Assembly: GCA_026724425.1 (NCBI GenBank)
Contig: JAIUCV010000567.1
Coordinates: 310,001 to 374,000, forward strand
Length of the DNA: 64,000 bases
Direction of reading: 5' to 3'
Origin: Erythrophleum ivorense
Taxonomy: Eukaryota > Streptophyta > Magnoliopsida > Fabales > Fabaceae
Part shown: positions 12,339 to 25,891 of the stretch, in pieces
Numbering within the stretch: position 1 is the stretch's first letter
How the letters are laid out: every line of letters begins with the position of its first letter
Translations under genes and position numbers: made by a program
Notes under the pieces: generated by a model
The model's database searches: none
What the model saw: the letters and a program-made list of their open reading frames with translations, nothing else
What the model was told of the DNA's origin: nothing

Positions 12339-13030
12339 ATGCCTAATGATAAGTCTTCCTCCTTGAAGCCCGTCAATTCTTCATATGCTACCTTTAGAAC
12401 AATGTCGTGTTCTAAAGCTGAGGCTTGGAACTCCGCTGCCCACTATGATCTAAAGTCTCGTTTGGTATGATGAAATCAGGAGGGGAGAATAGGAGAAAGA
12501 GATAAAATTCAACAATTAAATTGTTTGGTATGTAAGAAGTCTCTTTTTATAGGATTAGCCATTCATACATTTGTAGAAATCTTTTCTCTTCTCTTCATGC
12601 AAGGGATTAGGCTTTCCATAAAATAAAAAATAAAAAAATAATTTTTTTATTAAAGATAATTAAAAATAAAATTTTAAATTAAAATATTATTTTATTATTG
12701 TTATTATTAATTAAAAATAATTATTTTATTATCTATTATTATTAGTAATTACAAATAAATATTTTATTATATTTTATAATTATTAGTAATAATTAGAGGT
12801 ATTTTGATCTTTTAATTCTTTTTTTATTTTATTTTTATGTTATTTCTATCCAACTAAATATAAAAAAAATAAAAATATTCATATTTCTTTTTTTATCATA
12901 CCAAATATAATTATAAGGAATAAAATTCTTTTTCATTTCTATTCCATTAAAAACTAATCCTCTATACCAAACAAGACCTAAAAGATTCTTCTTGTCCTGC
13001 GAAAACTATGCTGCTAACTTCTACTCATTG
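12339..13030 (+). other. Short open frame interrupted by a MITE
   Basis: A frame from ATG 12339 runs 38 codons (start MPNDKSSSLK) to the edge of the MITE at 12453. If the MITE and one TAA duplicate are ignored, the frame continues in phase for about 17 more codons from 12982 before TGA. I recognise no family, and the length makes chance plausible. Confidence 0.25.
12454..12978. mobile_element. Tourist-like (PIF/Harbinger-type) MITE with TAA target duplication
   Basis: The element is 525 bases. The ends are AGTCTCGTTTGGTAT and the inverse of ATACCAAACAAGACC (13 of 15 match). It is flanked by TAA on both sides (12451-12453 and 12979-12981), the three-base target typical of PIF/Harbinger MITEs. 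The interior is very AT-rich and noncoding. Confidence 0.75.
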
Positions 13031-15819
13031 AGGAAACAATCAAAGATGAAGTCTTTAACCTCCACCGCTCATCAAGAGCAAAAGGTATCCTTTTTATGAA
13101 AGTATCCTCTCCTTTGTTCTTTATCAAGCTGTTCACTATCATGTCAAAGTCTTTTACTTAAGAATTGGCTCCCTTCTCTCACAACAATGATCCCAAGTTA
13201 GCTTTGTCTCCCATGGAGCAAAACCAAAAGTCCTATAAGCTAGGGCTTCTTGTCTTGTCCCACAAAAAGTGGCCCAAGCAGCTTGACTCGTTTGAGCCCA
13301 GTAATTGAATGACCCTTCCATTGTTAAGGGTTTGAGTCCGCTGATCATCTCTTATGGATATTTGTTATTTTAATCGCATCTTATGTTGTCTCTTTTTCAC
13401 TTTAGCATTTTATTTTACAATATATATATATATATATGTATGTATCTTATCCTACACTCCGTATTTTGTTTTCAGAAAATGTACAAGTTGTACAATTCCG
13501 AAAATCACACAATGGACCAGTCTAATAAATTTCATTGGCATATGTAGAATCAAAGGAGGGAAGAAAAGCAGGATTTTACTAACCTTGACCTTACTTCATC
13601 TTCCTCCATATCTTGTCCTCACCATCTCACTCCCTCTTTCAAGTTCCTACCTACCAACCATCCCAATGCATTCAACCAAGCAGGACATCATACACTTTCC
13701 TTCCTCCTACCAAAAATGTCTCGACTCTGATCCACTTGTCAGTCATTTTACACTGCTTAATTAACAAGTCGCCCACTATTGATTTGGACATAATAACTCC
13801 GGCCAGCCTGCGTAGCTCATGTTGGGACCCTGGATCACATTTTTTATGCACTTATTAATCTTTCAACCCTTGAATTCAACTACAAGTTTTTTTTTATTTT
13901 ATTTAAGATGATATTATTTTGGTAAATTTTTAATTTTATCTTTTACATAATTTTTTCAAAATTTAATCTCTTAATTATTAAAATATTTATATTATTATTA
14001 TTTTACTTTATATTTATTCAAAATTTAATTCAAACTTAACAATTCATTGACTCGATGCCAATTCTAATATTTGCAATGTTTTTTAAACTGAATTAGTAAA
14101 AATATTGATTTACAGTTCAATGTTCTCATCATAGTTAAATTAATAATAATTAAATATATTTTTTAAATATTATATATTAAAATTTTAATATAACAAATAA
14201 ATACTAATAAATTTTAAATATTTAATTACCAATTTCATATTTTTTAAAATATTTGTGAAGTTATTTTTAATTAAAAAAATTATTCATAATTAAAATTTAA
14301 AAATATTTAATTTTAAATTTTTGGAGTTCCCAAATTATATTAAAATTTCACTTATCATTAAAATCTAAAGAGTTTAGAAATCATAAATTATAAAAAATAA
14401 TTTATCACATGAAAAAAATTTAATCAAATTAAAAATATAGTTATAAATAATATATATTAGTTTAGATGTTTTTATATTATATATATAATTATTTATTATA
14501 TTATTTCAATGAAATATTTATATATATTAAAAAATGTATAATATTATTAAAAAATATTTGTGATTTAAATGGCAAAAGAATTTAGCACTTGATAAAAAGA
14601 TCACATATTCTGAAGTTATTCGATTTTCAAAACTAAACAAATTGGATCAGAGATTAGTTCTCAATTTAACCGATTAAACTGACTAGTTTGGTTTAATTTT
14701 CAGAACATGAAATATATGAGTTAACTATGTTAAACAATCAAATATCATCTAAGTTAACAATATATGAGTTCATTAAATTTTGAACGAAAATAAAACCAAA
14801 TAAATTTTGTAAACATTTAATGATTGAAGGACTATATAAAAAAATTATCTATAAAAAAATAAAAATTCAACTATCAAGAATCAAAATAACTGCCACAATT
14901 TACTTAATTTTATTAATAAGTGAATATCACACATAATTTTGAAAAAAAAAACTTCATTAAATAAGAATTGTAGTGTTATTAATTCTCAATCATTCATATA
15001 AAAATAGAAAAGGTTGAATTAAATTTTTGGACCCAAAAATTTCATCCAATTTTCAACTTGGCCCTCACACTTTTTTTTTCAATCAAGTCCTTGCAATTTT
15101 AAATTATTTTAATTCAATCCCTCGCTTCAATGACCCGTCATGACATTGCCTTGACATTGTCTTGGTGTAGCAATCGGATATTCGATACGTGGCCCTACGT
15201 TAATTCTACACATATATTCTCTTTCTCCATATTTCATCCTCATAGTTTCAGCGAATTTTTAATTTAATCTTTTACACTTTATTTTCTTACAATTGAATTC
15301 TTAAAATTTCAAATCATTTTCAGTTTCATCCTTACAATTACCATCCGTTATAACTTAGCGAGTACGTTGCCAACAGTTCTTAGAAGTTATAACTGAAAAA
15401 AAGAAAAGAGAAACATATCAATAAATTCGGTAGAGAAGATGAAATTTGTAGGAGATAAAGAAGGAATAAAAACATAGTTTAAAAAAAAAGATTAGCAAAT
15501 AATGAAGACTTGACATCAAAATGCGGAGTTTAAAGCAATGAAGTGGGGATTAAAAAAACAAAGAGACACCTGTTAGCATATTTTACTTAGTGTAGTGTTA
15601 GATAATAGGATTCATTAATCACATGGATATATTTCTCACAATGTTATACGAGATTCTGGTAGTAGGGGCAAAATTAGAAATAATTTGAAACTTTAGAATC
15701 TCAATTGTGAAAAAAGAAAGTAAAAGGACTAAACTAAAAATTTATCAAAACTATGCAGACAAGATGTGAAGGGAATAAAATACACATAATCTTACTGAAG
15801 GGCCGAGTAGTCTTGACTA
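12982..15819. other. Intergenic DNA with one unassigned open frame
   Basis: The minus-strand frame 13348-13154 (64 residues, containing FNYWAQTSQAAWATF) has balanced composition unlike its AT-rich surroundings. It may be a decayed element or gene fragment, but I do not recognise the family. From 13860 to 15800 the sequence is AT-rich with runs of the type seen in degraded TIR elements. A TA microsatellite lies at about 13417-13437. Confidence 0.4.
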
Positions 15820-16484
15820 GGAGTATTCTTTGGATCGGTTTTGGATCAAAACCAAACTAAACCGAGGTTATTGGTTTAACATTTTCTTGAACTTTGTAGA
15901 TTTTAACTTTTAATTAGGTTAGTTTAATTTTTGTTCGATTTGGTTCAATTTAGTTCTTTTTTTTTTTTGGTAAAAGTGATTTGATTTTTTTTTAAAATTT
16001 TGTTTCTTATAATATATAAAATTTGACTTCTAATATAATGCATCTTTTTATATTCTAACCAAAAATAATGTTGAAATAATTAATTATTATATATTTTTTT
16101 TTCTTAAAAAAATCCCTCATAATTATGTTTAATTATTCTACAATTGTAATTGAATATTATATGTAAAGATAATAAAACAATAACATTTTTAAGATAATTT
16201 ATTTAATAAGCTCATTTAAATGTAAGTAAAGTAAAAATATATATATTAATATTTTTTTATTGATAAAAGATTTATGCATAATTTAGACTTAGTTAATATA
16301 AGTAAAAAAAAAACATTATAGTTTGATTCGATTCCAAAATTGATAAAGTTGAAAACCGAACCAAACCAATCAGTCTTATAATGTCCAAAACCAATTTTAA
16401 CTTTTTTTTTAATTGGTTTAGTTCAGTTTCAATTAGTTTGATTTGGTTCCGTTCAATTGGTTTGGATCGATTTTGAACACTCTT
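15820..16484. mobile_element. TIR element (hAT-like MITE type)
   Basis: Left end GGAGTATTCTTTGGATCGG and right end, read on the other strand, AAGAGTGTTCAAAATCGATC are related inverted sequences; both lead into Trp/Asn-rich-looking GGTTTGG/CCAAACC tracts. The 665-base interior is AT-rich and noncoding. I could not find a clear target-site duplication, so the ends are approximate. Confidence 0.5.
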
Positions 16485-16921
16485 AATCCTAATGATGCCG
16501 ACAGTCAGACATCAAGAGCCATATTAAAAACAATTTTTATACATATATGTACATATATATATATATATACACACACACACTCAACGTTAAATCTTTACTC
16601 TCAGCATGTTTGGTAAAACAATTAGAATAAAAAAATAAAAATAAAATAAAACAGAAAAAAATTTTGAGCAATATCTATTACATTTTTATAATTATTATTT
16701 AATAATATTTATCTTTTTTATTACATTTTTAATATAATATAAAATTATTTTTTATTCATAAATTTTTTTTTATTTTTATCTTTATATATACTAAATGAGT
16801 AAAATTAAATAAATTCAAACTGAGTCGATTCAAATCGAAGTGATCCAATTCACTCACTCACTTACCAATTAAATGAAAATTCTACAAAAAGAATTAATTG
16901 GATTCAGTAATTGGATGGAAA

Positions 16922-18545
16922 TGTTGGAGATTGTGCCCTAGGCCAATCATTATATTGCGAACATTGTTTTTATTACGAAATAAGAGTTTTTTTTATTACA
17001 TTATTATATTATTTGCATGTTTATATAATAATATCCATGAATAAATCATTTTTTGAATTATCCAAAATGTCCATAATCAATCATCCTTGTGGGAATAACG
17101 ATAAATTAAGATTAGTATGATTTTGATAGATTAAGTGTTAATCATGTATGATGATATAAATCAAAATCATAGGCGTGTGTTAGAGAATAAGACGCTGGAT
17201 AGACTCATCATGAGATAAACTATATGAATTAGGTCATAAATTTATCCCATATATAACCGTGTCATTAATATCTTGGACTTGAGATCACCATAGATTCCTA
17301 CATGAAGGACACTGTACTTTGGCATAGTCTAATGTCACATTTGATCGGGTGATTATAAAGATTATGATCAGGAATAATAGAATCCATGCAGAGGAAGATA
17401 AGTGGTCAAGATGAAATTTGTCCCTCTAATTAATAGAGAGATATCTCTGGGCCCCTCGATGAGTGTGACTGAGAAATGCATGGCCATGCTAAGATAGAAA
17501 AGATTCCATCTTATATCAGTTTGCTCGAAGATCGAGAAAGTTATGATCGAGCAAGTTGAGGATGACATTTCCATGCCTCATACTCGATCTAGATATTATG
17601 TGACAAAAGGGATATGATAGGGTTATAAGATAGGTTGCATCAGATCATTGATTCCGTATGATTTGGGTAGTCACAATGTCTTATTAGAGGCCACTTGTGA
17701 TTTATGGGTCAAACAGTGCAGTTGGCCTACTGCCAACATCATATGGGCCTGCAGGGTCGCACACAAGAACGGACTAACTCGAGCTAAAATGTCCACATTC
17801 ATTGAATCAGAAATGTATCTAAATTCAATGAATATCTAGGATGGAGGAATTGTTTATATATATATATATAATTAAATTCTAAATATTATATATATATATA
17901 TATGAATTAATTTAAATTTGATTCTATTAGATAGATTTAAATTTAATTCTATCAGATAGATTTAAATTTAAACTAATCAAATAATTTAAATTTGATTCTG
18001 TTAGATAGATTTAAATTTAAACTAATTAGATAATTTAAATTTAATTCTATTAGATAGATTTAAATTTAAACTAATCAGATAATTTAAATTAAACTTTAGA
18101 TATTGTTAGTTTAAATTTAAACTATAAGATAAATTTGAATTTAAACTAATAGATATATTTAATTAATTTTGATTAATTAAATATATCTGAAACTCTAGTC
18201 TATAAATAGGGGTTTCCATATCAGAAAAGATCAGCTAGAGCTGACTCCAAAATCCTTAGAGAAAGGGACACCGTACGGTCGTCGTAGAGGCTGTACGGAA
18301 ATTGTATGGGGCAGGTTGCTAGCACATCATTTGAATTGCTGAACCCCGTTCGTATGGATACTAGTAAAAAGAGCTTATCTGCGATCAGTTCTTGTGAACC
18401 AAATAAAAGTAAACAACAAACTCAATCGATAGACAAAGGTAATTTTCTGAACCTATTCAATTTAAGCGATTTTGACAGATCTGTGGTGGGAATTGGGATC
18501 AAAATTTTAAACGTTTCCGCTATGTATTTCCCATAATTCCCAACA
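16922..18545 (+). mobile_element. Solo LTR, family A copy 1 (1624 bases, GGAAA duplication)
   Basis: It starts TGTTGGAGATTGTGCCC and ends AATTCCCAACA, with the TG...CA ends and short TGTTGG/CCAACA inverted repeat of LTRs. A perfect five-base target duplication, GGAAA, flanks it (16917-16921 and 18546-18550). There is no internal coding region or second LTR beside it. A TATA box lies at 18201-18208. At about 17920-18130 there is a run of imperfect repeats built on TTTAAATTTAA and ATTAGATAGA. The reverse-oriented copy at 43264-45265 shares the ends and interior. It probably arose by recombination between the two LTRs of a full element. Confidence 0.87.
18201..18208 (+). promoter_or_regulatory. 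TATA box of the family A solo LTR
   Basis: TATAAATA, preceded by CTAGTC and followed by GGGG, 340 bases before the LTR end. This is the usual place for the U3/R boundary signal. Confidence 0.6.
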
Positions 18546-20748
18546 GGAAATTCTACCCCTCTTTTCATTCTTTGTTCCCTTTAATTTAGTAGAAATGGAT
18601 GAATCTACTCCTCTGTGGATCTGTATGGTTTACCCATGTTTCCTCAACAATCAACCTTCAAACATGAGTGTTCTTTGCGGCTTCACCTTCAAAGGCTTTG
18701 TTTTTTTTTTTCTTTCTTTAAAAAAAACCCCATTCAAATCAATTTAAACCAATGAAAACTGAGTTGAATTAGTTTGGATATGACCAAATTAATCAATTAT
18801 AATTCTTTATCAACCAATTAGATTGATTCAATTAATTTAAATAACTGAACCAAAGAAATTCAAATTGATGGACAACACCCTAGCTCACGCTATGCTTAAA
18901 TTGGGAAAAGTGACAGAAAATGAACAGAAAGAAATAAAAAAGTCATCAAGTCCTCCTTGTTTGGAAAATTTCTAACAAAAAATACGAATCCTTAAAATGA
19001 AATTTAAGCAAGTGTTTGTATTTTTTATTTTTGATGTCAATTTACCGCGACGTTCATTTCACTCCACCAATTTTCTAATTAGAGACACGAAGTACCAATA
19101 TAATTAGCTTAGGAGTTAAGTAAATGTAACAAGCACGTAACAAATGATAGTCAGCCACCTGTTATTTTTCTCAAATGGGTCATGAAATGAATCCTCCGCT
19201 TGAGAGTTGAGTCACGTCACGTCTCAACTTGACGACAGCGTAGAACCAGTATTATCTAAGACATAAAGCAGGAAAAACATGCAGGTGCAGAATGAGTATT
19301 TACATAATTAAAAAATAGTTTTTCCAACTTGCGATTAAAAAAAAAAAAGATTTTCAACCGAAGATGATTCCTCTTTCTAAATGGTAAAGTTAATTTATTG
19401 AATAAATTCAATATCTGATATATATGAAAATATATGGATATTTATATTTATATCACTAACAAATAGGTTATCAACAGAAAATGGCCCCTCTTTCTGGAAG
19501 GCAAATTCATTTTATTGAATAAATTCAAATATCAATGATATATAAAAGTATATGTTTTTGTCAAAGATTTTTTCTCTGGAAAAGGAAATATATATCCAAA
19601 GCAGAGGTCTCATCCCAATTGGTGGCCCCCAACCCAATTGCCAAAAGCCCAATGACTATGATATATTATAGAATGCTCCAGAAACAATGACCGAGAGCAC
19701 ATTGGTTAAGGGAAAGAATCATATCCATACCATAATCTCTCGCTTTTTCCTAGTTTTTCATTTTTTCCCCCTCTCTAGCTTTCCGACCAAGTTAAATGGA
19801 TTGGATAACCCTCCAAGCCAAAATTTCAAATCAAAGCGGTCAAGGAATATGATTTTGACTGAAGCGAAGTAGATTATATGCAGTTTGTCAAAGAAAAAAA
19901 AAATAAGGGGAAGTGGGAAGTGGGTATAGGGGAAAGGGATTGGAAGGTGAGAAAAAATGAGGGCAGATTTGGGACAGCAGGATGGAAAAACATTGAAGTG
20001 GTTCAGTTGAAAGACACAGAAAACAGGCTTCTTTATGTTACAGAAGATCTATTTGGGTATAGAAAGTTGTTTTTTTTTTTTGTTTATTTTGTTTGGGGGG
20101 GGGGGGGGGGGGAGAGCGGAATAAGGGTTGACTCATTCAAATCCTACCTCAATCTTTAAAAGTGATGTTGAGTGAATTATTACTTTATTGACAGTAGACA
20201 AAGGCTCTTACTTTAACATAAGAACTACTCCAGCCGAAGGGCAAATCCGGAATATTGATATACATAGTCAGGGTCCTCAATGTACTAAGAATCAAACCCC
20301 AGAAATGTATCAATTGACATTATCAAGCGAGTTTGAGTCCCACAGCGAGGGACAACGGACACCTGATAGGTGCTATTGATGATTATAATAATAACCTGGA
20401 AAAAAATAAAATAAAATAAAGAAAGGATCTACATTTATTTCAAGAAGCTAGGTCCGTTGCATAAAATAAAGCTCATATTTAAAGAGTCAAAATTTGTCAC
20501 CAAACTGCAAAACAGATCATATCAACTTGAAATATTAACAAGAGGTATAAGTAATGCTTAAGCCTTAATGCATTATATTATCTATATTTTGTTGCGTAGT
20601 AATTAGAAACTGAACAAATCTATCAGCCGCTGAGAGGAAGAACCAAATACCAGGATCAAGAAATGCCTACATCAAACTCAAAAGGAATGCAGGAGTGACT
20701 TTGCTGGTTGTAGATTTGAGAAACTCTAGGTCAGCTATCACTCTCATG
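18546..20748. other. Intergenic DNA and 3' flank of the EF-hand gene
   Basis: No gene recognised. Short frames at 19687-19872, 19878-20159 and 20188-20379 have no family I know. Roughly 20450-20748 may hold the 3'UTR of the minus-strand EF-hand gene. Confidence 0.4.
20095..20112 (+). repeat. 18-base G homopolymer
   Basis: Eighteen consecutive G after a T-rich stretch. It is the second long G tract in an otherwise AT-rich window. Confidence 0.9.
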
Positions 20749-23169
20749 CTAATCAACAGGAACTTCAACTTCCATCTTTAAACCTGAATTGCCAAGAATC
20801 TGAGAAAAAAAAAGGACAAATCGATGTTAATAATGCATTTTTCAAATAAAGATGGCAATGGCACACTGACAAGTTACAAATATCAAGCACAGAAGACACC
20901 TTAATCAGAAAGTGCAAAAGATGAGTTCAGCATGCATAACATCAGACTCTTGTACCAGTGCTCCTTGTAAGAAAATCCGCAAGTAATAACAAACATTCAT
21001 GAATTTACAATTATGACCAGAAAACCATCATGATTGAGAAAATATCATGCCCATTGACATGGATAAGAATCACTTCTACGCTTATTATGACCTGAGTTTC
21101 AGAAGAAAAAATTGATTAACTTAACATGGAATTGGCAGTAAAAGTAGGTGACTGTTGCCTCCAACTTCAAGCTACTGCAACCAAGTATATTGGTGCTATA
21201 ATCAAGACAAATGAACATACTAATTATCATGAGAAATCAACAAGAATAGGACTTGACTTCAACATCTTCATCATTTTTTTTTCAGGTCTTTAAAGTAGAC
21301 AAGCAAGAGCTTGGTAGATTGAAGGGAAAACAAGAAAGTAACTGAATGAAAGACTCATTGAAGAGAAGTTTACCAGATCAGAGACTAGAATACCTGAGGT
21401 CACAAATATTAATATCTGACGTTAGAAGAAGAGAAAAACTAAAGCAGAGCAACTGTCTCTCACTTGCCTATTAAAGAGTCGATCAATTTTAACTTAAAGG
21501 TAATAAAAATTTTCGCTACTGCAACTCATGTTATTTATCAGTTGTTTCAGTACCTTCATGAAGTCAGACAAGACCAACAATGAATCCTTCTTATAGCCTG
21601 CTTCCTCGAGGACATGTCCCAGAACTTGCTGTATCAGGTAGAAAGGAAACAGAATACAGAATAGGCAGTTAGCAGCAAATCACCATCATCCTTATATAGT
21701 TATGTAGCTTTGGCAAATGAAACGAGAAGTATCAATATCAATAAAACTGGTACTAGAGGTTTTCTATTCCCAGTTTCATCTACATATCAGTAAGTACAGA
21801 CAGCCGAGGCACTCTACATGAAAATTTTCTTTGGTTAAAAATGCTTTCACTTTTCTTGTCTTGGTAATAAACAGACATATAACCTGCAAGTTATGAAACA
21901 CTCCTTCCCTTTTATTTAAAAAAAATTAAAATTAAAATTAAAAAAACACTCTTTTTCTCTTACATTAATTAGATGTAAAAGTCGAGAGCCTCATAGAGGT
22001 GACCTTCTTCCTTCCAAAGAAAGGTTTACAGTTCCAGCTTAGATAAAAATATCTGTCCGTTCTTTGATCCTACTATTCATATATCATGATTTACTGGTTG
22101 ATCCTTTAAAATAACAATTTTCAAGTGAAGTGTCGCCCTTTACGTTCTATTGGGTAAATTATAACCCATGAATCATACTGCAACAAATTGAAAATCCGTA
22201 TTTTCTGTGATTAAGAATTATGAACTTGATACTGAAAGGTCTATTTCCTTCTTATATTAAAAAAGTATACAATGCAGAGAAGGGAAAAAAAAAGACCTTT
22301 ACGTAGCGGAAGAAACTCCTAGCCATATCTCACCTCTCTCTGATGTTCAGATATAAACTGTCCAGTCAGATCTCGTAAAACGTCCAACATGTCATTGAAG
22401 GTTACTTTTCCATTGCAGTCTGTGTCGTATACCTTGAAAATAACTACAAAACAAACAGCATCCACATAGTAATTCAACATTACAAAAAGATTTCAGCAAT
22501 CAGCAAATTACTTTGGGGAAAAGAATTGCATATTGGGCGATCCAGAGAGATTTACTACATTCAATTTCATGTTGTAAGGTCGCACGAGGGCTAAATGCAG
22601 ATAAGAACGCTACAAATTCCTTGAAGTTCAATCCATCCAGCAGCCTTAACAATCTCTGCCACATCATAAGATCATTGAATCACCAAAATGCAGATGAATC
22701 ACCAAAATGCAGATAAGGAACAAATAAATACACGCGCAAACTAACTATTCTCACTTCCACTGGAAAAATATTTATAGGTATGAAGTTTTCAATATCCACA
22801 AAGACCGTTTAGATTCGAGTACTAAGAAAAAGAGTTCTTCTTATAGCGTGAGAAGGGAAATGCGGTTAGAGAAAAACCTGAGAGAGAGGATTGACGGCGA
22901 ATTCGGGTAGGGACAAAAATTCGTCAGCGGAAATAAAACCGGAGCTATTACGATCTAGCTGACAGAACCTCTCGTACAGCGAAACAATCTCCTGCTGCGT
23001 AACTACACAATAAGAAATTGAAACGAATTAATAGCACAGAAAGCAACAGAAATGTCTGAAACTTGCAGGAATCGTCGCTTAGAGGGAATGCAGGATTACA
23101 AGTGTGGTTACAGTGTTCCTGGACCTCCTCGATATCGTACTGCGTGAGCATCGAGGAGGTGTTGCCCAT
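20749..23169 (-). CDS. Calcineurin-B-like EF-hand calcium-binding protein (175 aa, six exons)
   Basis: Exons are 23169-23100, 23002-22878, 22655-22559, 22443-22334, 21628-21554 and 20799-20749. All introns are GT/AG, the phases join exactly, and the sum is 528 bases (175 residues plus stop TAG). The N-terminus MGNTSS fits an N-myristoylation site (Gly2), suggesting membrane attachment. The first EF-hand loop, residues 40-51 (D-x-N-x-S-G-x-I-x-x-x-E), is canonical. The loop at 104-115 (D-x-D-x-N-G-x-V-x-x-x-D) is good but has Asp at the last position. The hands near 72-83 and 149-160 have lost their ligands. Length, exon pattern and sequence fit the plant calcineurin-B-type EF-hand protein (Arabidopsis At3g18430 type), which is distinct from the CBL/SOS3 family. 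Plants lack classical calcineurin A, so its partner is not evident. Nothing is broken and it looks functional. Confidence 0.93.
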
Positions 23170-24095
23170 GGTGGTAAATATCAGAGAGGGGGTTGAGTGA
23201 CTGAGTGAGAGATCAATGGAATGTAGGGAGCGCCCTAACTGAGTTTTCTAGTAAAAGGGGAAGCTGGAAGTCAAAGAGGGTCAACTGAAGGAGGAAGGTG
23301 AAGGAATGGCAGTTATGCGCCTCCAATCACTTTGCACGGGCAATCAGGGCAGATCGAGGAAGGGGCAAGAAGGAAGCAATGTGGCTCATTCATTTTATTT
23401 TAGAATGAATTAATGCTGGGTGTTTGAAAGCTATATTGCATTTTAATTTAGTTTTTCAATATTTAAATATTTTATTTGTTTAAATTATTTTAATATTGTG
23501 GTTGTTTTCCTCAACTAGTCAACAATGCACTATTTGAATGACATCTATGTTAAATTGTTTTATTCCTTAATATTTAATTAAAAAATCTAATTGACAAAAA
23601 TAAATAATATGATTTAACATTAAGTTAGTGTATTAATTCAATGTTTAGATATTATTAAAACATGTCATCACAAAGCTTCGTTCCCTTGGAATGAGTTAGA
23701 ACACCATATTTTAATGTTATATCATAGCATTTTAAGTAATAATAGGATACATAATGTTTACATTAACGGTATGAAAATGATATTAAAGATAAAATATTCT
23801 TTGAATAAATAAAATAAAAAATTTAAATTTTAAAATATTAAACTAAGACAATGTATATCTTTCTATAATCAAAATATTAATTCACTTTTCATTTTATTTT
23901 TCAATTGATATATGTTATAAGGGACTTTACTTATATATTGCTATCTAAATCCTTATCTTGTGCATATTAATAAAATCCCATCACTCTTTTTCTAAGATTC
24001 TTTTTTTTTTCTTTTTTGGATTATTGTTGGGTCTAAATCAAAACATTTGGCATGCCAAGTAAGATCATTACTCCGAGTTTCTCATTTTAAAGAAC
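23170..24095. other. 5' flank of the EF-hand gene
   Basis: About 23170-23400 is GC-richer and purine-rich, consistent with leader and promoter of the minus-strand gene. The remainder is AT-rich and featureless. Confidence 0.4.
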
Positions 24096-25891
24096 ATGGC
24101 ACAAACAAGAAGGAATCGCTCTTTCAACCAAAACAATGATTAGAGCACCACAAAGTTAAGCGAGATTCACCCCCATGAATCTTGTCGAACTACCTTATAG
24201 AACAATACAAACAACTAGCATGAAGAATATAATTATTGCATTGAATTAAGTCTCAACCCACTAGCCATAATTGAGGCAAGACAGACAAATGACTGAATCG
24301 ATGTAGCCTTACCCCTCAACATTATTAATTAACCACAAATCAGCAACACATTACTACCCTAATGGTTAATGGGCATAATAACCTAAATATGATTCATCTA
24401 TAGTTTACTAACTGGAGTATCATGCAATTGCCACTAAATATATAATAACGCTTAATGGCCATAAAAGAAAGACCTTGCAAAGAGGAAGACCTAGGATAAA
24501 GAAGAGAAAGAGTAACTAATGATGTTGCCTAAACTATAAATAGGCATTCCCTAGGTAACCAAGTCATAAGAGCACATGAAACCTCCACAAATAAAGACTA
24601 TGTACCTTGAGAGAATAACAATACCCAATCCTTAATGAATAGTGCAAAAAGTATGTTTTAGAGAAGAATATGGCACAAAAAAGCTTGAGGTAAAACTCAA
24701 AGGAGCAAGCAAACAAGGAACTCTTGACAAGAAAAAAGGAAGTGCGAAAATCATTAAGCTGGAGAAAGAACTTGAAGAAGATGACAACTTTCATGATAAA
24801 GTGAAAAAAAATTAATGGAAGCTTAATAAGCTTGGCTAGAGAGAAATATGTCATAGTCAAAATATTTTGGAGACATAAGTTTTTGAGGATTCAACAACTC
24901 CTCATTCACAAACAAAATTTGGAACACAAACCCACCAAGAAGATACGAGCTAGTAACATTTAAACAATATAACGAAAAGATTGACACCATCCACTATCTC
25001 TATTACCATACAAATGGACATAGCTCATGTCTTTGCAAAGTATTAATGCAAGTTGTTCCTTAACACCTTGAAGGACAAAGTGAGAATGTGGTTTAACAAC
25101 TTTCCATGGAACTCAATCATTTGCTTCAGTCAACTAGCTGAGCATTTCCTAACCCAATTCTCCCTAAGCAAATTCTGAATCATGGAAGCTTATGCCCTTA
25201 TAGGCATATATATATATATATATATATATAAAGGATGAAAGTCTTGAAGATTATGTGAAACTCTTAAATGAAAAGCCATTCAATGTAAAAAATCTAGTTC
25301 AAGGACCAATCAATACCACAATGACAATATAACCAAGATCGAGGAAATTAAAATTCTCCTTAGCAAAAAGATAACTTGAAATAGTGGTTGAGTTTATGCA
25401 AAAACTCCCACAACATATCTAGGCAAAAAATTTCCTAGAAGCTAAAGAAGAAGGAAAAGAGAAGAGAGAGCGAGTCACATGATCAAAAGAAAAATAAATA
25501 GTCTCCTTGACTAATAAATTGAGAAATGATGAAAGGAAGATTCAACCTAAAAAGTAAGAGAACCTCGTTAATTTTGGTATGACTCTTATACTTCTATAAT
25601 TATTTCTTCTATTAAAGTGTTATTAAATGTAGAAAAAGAAGGTTCTAAAAAAAGGTCCCGCCTTTTAAAACGACAAGAGAAGACCATGATCAAGGGAGAT
25701 ATTGCCACAACCATTGCAATGTTGGATATAATACAAAAGAATGCAGAGATCAAAAAGACAACTTTAAGGATCTCATTTAAAAATAATACCTACAAACTGA
25801 TATCACTTAAAATAATGAAAAAGGAAGACCTAACACATGGAAATGACTAGATAATATGTGACCTAATGAAGCAAAGAAGAAAAGGATATAG

